DNA of 5,162 bases from an uncultured Chthonomonas sp. GTDB lineage: Bacteria > Armatimonadota > Chthonomonadetes > Chthonomonadales > CAJBBX01. The notes beneath the pieces are model-generated. The model was given only the letters and a program-made list of their open reading frames with translations. It did not search any database and was not told the DNA's origin. The DNA lies in NCBI GenBank assembly GCA_903886985.1, contig CAISOI010000897.1:1-5162 (forward strand), in the 5' to 3' direction. Both the position numbers and the translations under genes were made by a program. Positions 1-5,162 of the stretch are shown here, piece after piece; positions within the stretch are counted from its first letter, which is position 1; every line of letters begins with the position of its first letter.

Positions 1-2039
1 GTAGGAATGGTTTCTCCCTTCATAACAAGGGAAATGTGTCCAACATGCGATTCTGGCTGGACTACCGAATCGAATAGAATAACCGAAAAACAGCCCACGG
101 AAGAACGATCACCGATATTTAACTTACCAACTTTCATAACGCGATCTTCAAACAGGTGTGCTTGAAGCGGCGCGTTAAAGTTAATCGCTGCATCCTCGCC
201 AATAGTAATAAGATCAAACTCCGTTAGGTCACTGGTATCGATGAAGGCACGCTTTCCGACCTTTGCCCCCATCAACTTCAAAAAGCCGTTCATGTAGGGT
301 GTCCCAAGCAGCGAACCAACAAACATTGCGGCACCGAAATCATGAAAGAAAACCGAAAAAGTCTCAGCATTCCACACAAATTTGCTCCACAAGGGTTGCG
401 TGGTCGGCTTATAAGTACCAATCAACAATTTCTTCAGGACATAGACTTCCATAATCCCCAAAATTACTGCAGCTAAATACAAGAACGGCAACATCAAGAC
501 GGCAACTGTGCGCGAATATGCGTCCCATATATTGTTGAAACCGATGATCATTAATACAGCGACCTGCAACACCGCCAGACTTGGCAAGACAATTCTAACT
601 GTCTCGCGCAGCAACCGTTCGGCATAGAGCTTGAAGGATGGCTTGTAGGTAAGGGCACGATCAAATTGCTCAAAATGCTGTCTAGCAGGCATTTTGAAGG
701 CAGGTGATCCAAGCCACGACTGATTAACCACGTCCCCCATTTGAGTGTTCGTCGGGCATACCGATAAGGCACCTAAAAGTGTATCATCCGGAATAATCCG
801 CCCTTGAGGAATGACAGAGTTATTGCCGATAAATACGCGTTTGCCAGTCACAGTGTGTTCCAAGATCATTTTGCCATTGCGTCTAACTGGCAGTCCAATA
901 GAATTGTCGCTGGCAAGAAAGCCTTCTTCACCCAACTCGAATAGATCATACGGTAGTCTCGCAGGCAAAGCAATTTCACACCGCGGACCACAGGTCATAC
1001 CGAGTCCGATACACCACGGTCTCGCATACAGCGTGTCGTATACAGGCATAATAGAGTCCTTCTGTAGGTCCAAAAGCTTGTCGACAAACCACTTTCGAAG
1101 TGTGAACCCGCTTGGAGCTGCATAAACTCCTGGTCGAACACGACCAAGTATTGTCCATTTTACAATAAGCACCATGATGCAGGCTACAACAACCAATAGT
1201 ACGGAATATACAGGTGCTAGAAAATAGTCGGCGGATTTACTGGTAAACCGATAGAACAACAATGTCGTTCCCGCGAACGGAATCATATCGATGAGTGGTA
1301 GTACAAAGACGAGAAGAGACTGCGCGATGCCAAAGCCGATTCGCCTTGATTTCGACGGCTGAGAATTGGCATCATAGTCCGGCAGGAAGTTCTCGCTGCG
1401 CGGTCTCGCGGGCGAACCAATCCATTGTTGACCAGCAGGGATACTTGCTCCTTCACGTAGACAGGATAGATCACCCAGAACCGATCCTCGCCCCATCGAC
1501 GCGCCTCCAGCTACACCTCCACGAATTCCAATATTACAGCCTTCACCAATTTGAATTGGGCGTAATGTCAGATGTCCATGGGCAACGTGAGAACTGCGAA
1601 TCCACGAAAAACAATCAATGACTGTGTTGTCACCAATCTCGAGGAGATCAGGGCAATCGATGTCCAAGGACTCCAATGTACAGTTATGCCCAACTTTCGC
1701 CCCGAGTGCACGTAGGTAGAGACTGGCAAGTGGCGTTCCAGTCAAATATTCCTTTGGTGCAAGGTCACAAACACGCTGAACAAACCACCAGCGCAAAAAG
1801 TAACCGCCCCAAACCGGATGTTCTCCAGCCTTAAATCTTCCTATGACAATCCACTTCACGGCGATCGCGATCAGGAGACTTGTCGGGACGAGTACCGCGT
1901 GGACCAAAAGGCCAATTGCGATCGAACTAATATGATGATAGTCTATATCGGAGTAGTAGGCTGCGGCAAGGATTGGCGCCAACCAGAAGAGAGCTTTCAT
2001 TCCGAATAGGAAGAGAATTCCTATACCTTGAACGATTTT
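1..2039 (-). repeat. Three tandem protein modules, each two TM helices plus a hexapeptide-repeat soluble domain
   Basis: The C-terminal half of the synthetase is an internal protein-level triplication covering residues about 645-856, 874-1090 and 1109-1323 onward. Each unit begins with two membrane helices that end in a shared joint: VKWIVIGRFKAG (705-716), VKWTILGRVRPG (937-948) and LKKLLIGTYKP (1179-1189). After an aromatic-rich link, units 1 and 3 have LGAKVG and LMGAKVG (756-761, 1233-1239). Each unit then has short turns of the hexapeptide/left-handed beta-helix type, for example IQIGEGCNIG (806-815), VFIGNNSVIP (1046-1055) and LNIGDRSSVG (1284-1293). Units 1 and 2 close with WIGSPA (850-855) and WLGSPA (1086-1091); unit 3 is cut by the window edge before that point. 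In the poly-lysine synthetase such tandem domains are credited with amide-bond formation. That role here is inferred by homology. Confidence 0.82.
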
Positions 2040-3971
2040 TGCAAGTCTGTATCGTCCCTCTGGCACCGGATCAAACTCAGGAACCACTCGCGATGGTTGA
2101 GCCAAATCTTCCAAAGCGCTGCGATCCATGAACGCCGCGAAATCACAGAGTACAGGATTTTCGTATAAGTCTAATACCGAAGCCCTTTTCATTCCGCAAT
2201 CATTTCTCAGTTTCGAAATGAAATTCGCGGCAAGCAACGAATAACCACCCATATCAAGGAAAAAATTATCGGTGCGGGATACCTGCTCAACTGAGAATAT
2301 TGACTGCCAGATTGAGACCAACAAACTCTCAGTTGTAGACTTCGGCCCCTCAACTGTACGCGAAGCTTCCAACTTTTTACCGGTCATTGTTGCTGCAAGT
2401 TTCCGGTCAATCTTTCCAGACGGAAGCACTGGCAATGCGTCAAGCACCTCAATGGTGTGAGGAACCATATAGGATGGAAGCTCTGCGCGTAAGTAGTCCA
2501 TACAATGGGATGCATCGATTTGCATGCCATTTTTGGCCACTACCATGGCTGCAAGTGTTGGTGAAGGCCCGTCTAAATCTCGGATGACAACTACTGCTGC
2601 CCGAATTGTCTCAATTTCTACGAGGTGGCTCTCAATATCCGATAGCTCAATTCGATACCCTCGAATTTTGACCTGGCTGTCAATTCGCCCCAGCCATTCG
2701 ATATTTCCATCTTCGTTGAGCCTGGCTCTATCTCCAGTACGATACAACCGATCATTGTTCAGCTCGGGCACCGCCAAAGGATTGGGAATGAACTTCTGTT
2801 CCGTCAACTCAGGATTAGTGAGGTAGCCCGAAGAAAGCCCGATCCCCGAGATACAGAGTTCTCCTTCTGCTCCGATTTCGACGGGCATGAACTCTGCATT
2901 CAAGATATGACAGAAGTAGTTAGGAAGAGGTTTACCAATTGTTATTGGCGAATCCGGCGTACAGTACGCAAATGTAGCTCCGACAGTCGCTTCCGTAGGT
3001 CCATACGTATTGATTATTTCTCGATTGGGCTTCCACCAACGGCGTACCATTTCTGGTGGACATCTTTCGGCGCCAAACAGAATTCGTCGCAATGTTGGAA
3101 CATCATTTTCCACCATAGAAAGCAAAGTGGGTGCGCAAGAGATAATGGATACCTCGAACTCGCTTAAGAAAGTTCCGAGATCAGGACCATTGTGAATGTC
3201 ATCGGAAGAGGCAACGACAAGGGTTGCTCCCGCCTGAATTGTCGGCCACACCTCTTCATGGTGACCATCGGAAGCCGGTGAAAACCCCTGGAAAACTCGG
3301 TCGATGGGTAACACCCTCATGCAAACTTCTTGGTCACCCCGCACGAAATTGGTGAGACTTCGATGCGTGATCATCACACCTTTTGGACGTCCAGTAGTTC
3401 CGGAAGTGAAAATCACATAAGCGAGGTCCGAACTACTGGTTCCGGTTTCAGAAAGGAGAATAGGAGCTTCGCTTTCTGCCTCGGATGTTTCTAACAGTTC
3501 ATCTATGTGAACTACTTTGTAAAGTTCATCAACACCTTTAATTCCTCGATCGTCCAACGTTACGATAAGATCGGGAGAGCAATCTTCAAAACAGAGGTGC
3601 AGACGATCTGAAGGTGTATCGGCATCGAGAGGTATGTAGCAAGCTCCACACTTAAGAATCGAGATTGCCAAAACGATTGCCTCGTGTCCACGAGGAAGCA
3701 CCATCACCACGTGTGAACCACGATGAATGCCGTGGTTCATCAAACCACGCGCAATGCTGTTGGTTTCTGCCTCTAGCTCAGCATAAGTGTATTGACACTC
3801 ACGACAAACCAAAGCCAGTTTTTCAGGGGTAACTTCCGCCCAATATCTTAGCGGCTCAAAGACCAACGACTCAGACGCAATATCCGCGTCAAATCTTAGA
3901 TCTGTGGATGCTACTGGTGAATTTGTAAGAGAAGAGGTCGACTTCGAGTCTTCTCCAACAACCGCTTTCAT
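1..3971 (-). CDS. Pls/PosA-family membrane-bound non-ribosomal peptide synthetase (A-T-three tandem membrane/beta-helix modules), 3' end outside window
   Basis: This is a single-module peptide synthetase that should activate an amino acid with ATP, load it on its carrier domain and polymerise or ligate it at the membrane. Starting at ATG 3971-3969, 1323 codons read without a stop to the left edge. The A domain spans about residues 30-525. Its motifs are YVIFTSGTTGRPKGV (185-199), NTYGPTE (321-327), GELCISGIGLSSGY (370-383), YRTGDRARL (410-418), GRIDSQVKIRGYR (428-440) and PSGKIDR with catalytic Lys520. The carrier domain (about 545-620) has DMGGYSLL with phosphopantetheine Ser578; Tyr577 replaces the commoner His/Asp. 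Six hydrophobic helices follow (about 649-671, 681-710, 878-905, 915-938, 1122-1143, 1155-1178), interleaved with three soluble domains. There is no C, E or TE domain. This order is that of epsilon-poly-lysine synthetase, which is about 1320 residues long. The third soluble domain stops just before its expected Gly-Ser-Pro-Ala ending, so I infer a few tens of residues are missing. Substrate is unknown. The family call is firm. Confidence 0.93.
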   Translation of the reverse strand, partial: MKAVVGEDSKSTSSLTNSPVASTDLRFDADIASESLVFEPLRYWAEVTPEKLALVCRECQYTYAELEAETNSIARGLMNHGIHRGSHVVMVLPRGHEAIVLAISILKCGACYIPLDADTPSDRLHLCFEDCSPDLIVTLDDRGIKGVDELYKVVHIDELLETSEAESEAPILLSETGTSSSDLAYVIFTSGTTGRPKGVMITHRSLTNFVRGDQEVCMRVLPIDRVFQGFSPASDGHHEEVWPTIQAGATLVVASSDDIHNGPDLGTFLSEFEVSIISCAPTLLSMVENDVPTLRRILFGAERCPPEMVRRWWKPNREIINTYGPTEATVGATFAYCTPDSPITIGKPLPNYFCHILNAEFMPVEIGAEGELCISGIGLSSGYLTNPELTEQKFIPNPLAVPELNNDRLYRTGDRARLNEDGNIEWLGRIDSQVKIRGYRIELSDIESHLVEIETIRAAVVVIRDLDGPSPTLAAMVVAKNGMQIDASHCMDYLRAELPSYMVPHTIEVLDALPVLPSGKIDRKLAATMTGKKLEASRTVEGPKSTTESLLVSIWQSIFSVEQVSRTDNFFLDMGGYSLLAANFISKLRNDCGMKRASVLDLYENPVLCDFAAFMDRSALEDLAQPSRVVPEFDPVPEGRYRLAKIVQGIGILFLFGMKALFWLAPILAAAYYSDIDYHHISSIAIGLLVHAVLVPTSLLIAIAVKWIVIGRFKAGEHPVWGGYFLRWWFVQRVCDLAPKEYLTGTPLASLYLRALGAKVGHNCTLESLDIDCPDLLEIGDNTVIDCFSWIRSSHVAHGHLTLRPIQIGEGCNIGIRGGVAGGASMGRGSVLGDLSCLREGASIPAGQQWIGSPARPRSENFLPDYDANSQPSKSRRIGFGIAQSLLVFVLPLIDMIPFAGTTLLFYRFTSKSADYFLAPVYSVLLVVVACIMVLIVKWTILGRVRPGVYAAPSGFTLRKWFVDKLLDLQKDSIMPVYDTLYARPWCIGLGMTCGPRCEIALPARLPYDLFELGEEGFLASDNSIGLPVRRNGKMILEHTVTGKRVFIGNNSVIPQGRIIPDDTLLGALSVCPTNTQMGDVVNQSWLGSPAFKMPARQHFEQFDRALTYKPSFKLYAERLLRETVRIVLPSLAVLQVAVLMIIGFNNIWDAYSRTVAVLMLPFLYLAAVILGIMEVYVLKKLLIGTYKPTTQPLWSKFVWNAETFSVFFHDFGAAMFVGSLLGTPYMNGFLKLMGAKVGKRAFIDTSDLTEFDLITIGEDAAINFNAPLQAHLFEDRVMKVGKLNIGDRSSVGCFSVILFDSVVQPESHVGHISLVMKGETIP

Positions 3972-3981
3972 ATTGAGGACA

Positions 3982-3987
3982 TCCTCT
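3982..3987 (-). promoter_or_regulatory. Shine-Dalgarno site of the synthetase gene, set in a possible hairpin
   Basis: On the minus strand AGAGGA lies 10 bases before ATG 3971-3969 and fixes that start. The frame is open further upstream to an in-frame TAG around 4050, with a TTG codon in between but no better ATG and no other Shine-Dalgarno site. The GAGG of the site can pair with CCUC located between it and the start codon (4-base loop), so the site may be partly masked in the mRNA. Start choice is well supported; masking is inference. Confidence 0.6.
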
Positions 3988-4003
3988 GACTGAAATAACA
4001 GTC
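3988..4003 (-). repeat. Short inverted repeat just upstream of the Shine-Dalgarno site
   Basis: GACTG and CAGTC flank a 6-base AT-rich loop immediately before the AGAGGA site on the minus strand. The 5-bp stem is weak and there is no following T-run in the transcript direction, so it does not look like a terminator. It could be a small leader hairpin or chance. Confidence 0.3.
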
Positions 4004-4030
4004 TTATCAAATAACGTTGGTAACAATCAT

Positions 4031-4069
4031 CGTACCGAGGTACAAACCACTACGTATCGAGCACAAACT
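4031..4069. repeat. Pair of imperfect direct repeats in the synthetase leader, possible operator
   Basis: On the plus strand CGTACCGAGGTACAAACC (4031-4048) is echoed by CGTATCGAGCACAAACT (4053-4069). They share CGTA-C/T-CGAG, a one-base gap, then ACAAAC. The copies start 22 bases apart, close to two helical turns. The first copy also contains the inverted repeat GTACC-GA-GGTAC (4032-4043). The pair lies about 60-100 bases upstream of the synthetase start, where a regulator or transcript structure could act. No known operator was recognised. Confidence 0.4.
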
Positions 4070-4143
4070 GCTTTAGAATTAGGCAGGCAATATTACATAA
4101 TGACACAATTGACAGAACATCCTCAACAAAAGTTCATATTATG

Positions 4144-5162
4144 TTACCTTTGAGAGACTTGTCCGTCTGAAACGCACCTAAACCCAACGTGGACTGAGCC
4201 AGTATCAATGGCACCCTTGCCGCGTCCACCCGGCATATATCTGGCGCAATATTGGTCGGAACATAAAAAGCTGCCACCGCGCTGAACCTTTTTTTGTATG
4301 CCCGGCTCATCAGGATCGAAGCTGCTTGACGGCCCCTTTGGGTTCAATTTTGGACTGTGCAGATAATAATCTGGACGATACCAATCTGAACACCACTCCC
4401 AGACATTTCCAGACATATCGTAAAGGCCAAATCGGTTCTTGGGAAATGCCTTCACGGGAGACGTTGTGATCCAACGGTCCTCCTTTGTATTGCGATCAGG
4501 AAAGTGCCCTTGCCACGTGTTCGCCATTATCTTCCCATTTGGCCGAAATTTATCACCCCAGGCAAACGGTTTTTGGTCCAGTCCGCCACGAGCTGCATAT
4601 TCCCATTCGGCTTCCGTTGGCAATCGTTTTCCGACCCACTGTGCATATCTGACAGCGTCTTCATAAGCAATCTGTACGACGGGATGGTCCATCCGACGGG
4701 TTATATCACTTTTCGGACCTTCGGGATGCCTCCAATTTGCACCGGGGACATATTCCCACCACTGTGATACGTCGTCCAAAGGTACTGGTTTCAAAGGCGA
4801 TTTAAATACCAGTGCACCAGGAACCAACTTATCTTTCGGTACTCCCGGAAAATCCTTTGGATCAAGGGGTCTCTCCGCCACTGTAACGTATCCTGTTGCT
4901 TTAACAAAACGTGCATATTCAGAATTCGTCACGGGAGCTGCGTCCATCCAAAATCCATCCAACCGGACTTCATGAATGGGGCGTGCATCTTGGAACATAG
5001 CGTGGTTACTGCCCATTTTGAATTTGCCTGCAGGGATCCATACCATTCCCTGATGGCTCACCCTCGGTTTTTGGGACGTTGACAGGTGAATATTAGATGC
5101 CAGCAAAGAAGCAGTGCCAACCGCGAGATACGCTGTCATCGCAACAACGGCAAGTGGCTCGA
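4144..5162 (-). CDS. Formylglycine-generating enzyme (FGE/SUMF1) family protein, probably exported, 5' end outside window
   Basis: FGE enzymes use copper and O2 to oxidise a cysteine in a target motif, classically of sulfatases, to formylglycine. Numbering from the first in-window ATG (5139) gives 331 residues, ending at TAA 4146-4144. The sulfatase-modifying-factor domain runs from GMVWIPAGKFKMGS (31-44) to GFRCV (319-323). It contains WWEYVPGANWRHPEGP (127-142), DHPVVQIAYEDA (151-162), KRLPTEAEWEYAARGG (171-186), NTWQGHFP (207-214) and GLYDMSGNVWEWCSDW (238-253). RGGSFLC and QYC carry Cys293 and Cys298, matching in sequence and spacing the catalytic copper-binding pair of human FGE (Cys336/Cys341). 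The segment after Cys298 (RYMPGGRGKG) differs from the human enzyme. The ATG at 5139 lacks a Shine-Dalgarno site, and the frame stays open to the edge with more hydrophobic residues (PLAVVA before the Met). The true start is therefore probably upstream, giving a signal peptide or membrane anchor. The family is sure; the substrate is unknown, as no sulfatase is in view. Confidence 0.93.
   Translation of the reverse strand, partial: EPLAVVAMTAYLAVGTASLLASNIHLSTSQKPRVSHQGMVWIPAGKFKMGSNHAMFQDARPIHEVRLDGFWMDAAPVTNSEYARFVKATGYVTVAERPLDPKDFPGVPKDKLVPGALVFKSPLKPVPLDDVSQWWEYVPGANWRHPEGPKSDITRRMDHPVVQIAYEDAVRYAQWVGKRLPTEAEWEYAARGGLDQKPFAWGDKFRPNGKIMANTWQGHFPDRNTKEDRWITTSPVKAFPKNRFGLYDMSGNVWEWCSDWYRPDYYLHSPKLNPKGPSSSFDPDEPGIQKKVQRGGSFLCSDQYCARYMPGGRGKGAIDTGSVHVGFRCVSDGQVSQR

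Larger units (their letters stand above)
3972..4143. other. Intergenic region between the FGE-like gene and the synthetase gene
   Basis: This 172-base AT-rich stretch separates two genes in the same direction. I find no GC-rich stem with a T-run after the FGE-like stop codon, so no intrinsic terminator is evident and read-through is possible. Its length and small repeats would also allow a separate promoter for the synthetase, but no convincing -35/-10 pair is visible. No coding region of note lies in it. Confidence 0.6.

Noticed and set aside
811..1125. Open frame of 104 codons on the plus strand, and similar ones at 1295-1621 and 2524-2826
   Set aside because: They lie antisense to well-conserved synthetase coding sequence and have no recognisable domain, so they are shadows.
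1861..1868. GCGATCGC, the HIP1 palindrome common in many cyanobacteria
   Set aside because: It occurs only once in 5 kb and inside coding sequence, so it is not evidence for a cyanobacterial host.
1..3971. Suspicion that the large gene is broken, because many short frames overlap it
   Set aside because: Every in-frame triplet was checked and none is a minus-strand stop; the gene only appears absent because its stop lies beyond the window.
3968..3982. Four-codon frame (Met-Ser-Ser-Ile) overlapping the synthetase start, as a leader-peptide gene
   Set aside because: Its ATG overlaps the Shine-Dalgarno site itself and it has no ribosome binding site of its own, so it is not listed as a gene.
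4097..4126. Possible minus-strand promoter: TTGAGG, 18-base spacer, CATTAT
   Set aside because: Each box matches the sigma-70 consensus at only four of six positions in an AT-rich region, so chance is likely.
4439..4767. Overlapping plus-strand open frames opposite the FGE-like gene
   Set aside because: They are antisense to conserved FGE motifs and show no protein-like features of their own.

Overview
The window holds two genes, both on the minus strand and both cut by a window edge, separated by a 172-base gap. Reading in the direction of transcription, the first (right side) is a formylglycine-generating-enzyme (FGE/SUMF1) family protein with an N-terminal hydrophobic segment. Its 5' end lies beyond base 5162. 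The second fills bases 1-3971. It is a very large single-module peptide synthetase of the membrane-bound Pls/PosA type, the group that includes epsilon-poly-L-lysine synthetase. Its last residues lie beyond base 1. I translated the large gene codon by codon: the frame stays open for 1323 codons with no stop or frameshift. The many shorter open frames inside it, on both strands, are shadows.

Layout: 1-3971 is the synthetase, in the order adenylation (A), peptidyl-carrier (T), then three tandem modules that each pair two membrane helices with a left-handed beta-helix-like (hexapeptide repeat) soluble domain. Bases 3972-4143 are a leader or intergenic region with a Shine-Dalgarno site, small inverted repeats and a pair of imperfect direct repeats set 22 bases apart. 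No clear terminator separates the genes, so read-through from the FGE-like gene is possible. Bases 4144-5162 are the FGE-like gene, with both catalytic cysteines intact.

How they might work together (inference): the synthetase should activate one amino acid as its adenylate, load it on its own carrier domain, and make amide bonds in the membrane-associated tandem domains. There is no standard condensation or thioesterase domain. The FGE-like protein is probably exported or anchored outside the cytoplasm. It may activate a sulfatase encoded elsewhere, or it may be an oxidative tailoring enzyme, for which PvdO of pyoverdine biosynthesis is a precedent. The sequence does not prove a functional link between the two.

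Organism: a bacterium with moderate, slightly AT-leaning base composition. Sulfatase-rich groups such as Planctomycetes or marine Bacteroidetes/Proteobacteria would fit the FGE-like gene, but nothing here fixes the taxon. I saw no tRNA, rRNA, CRISPR array or insertion sequence.
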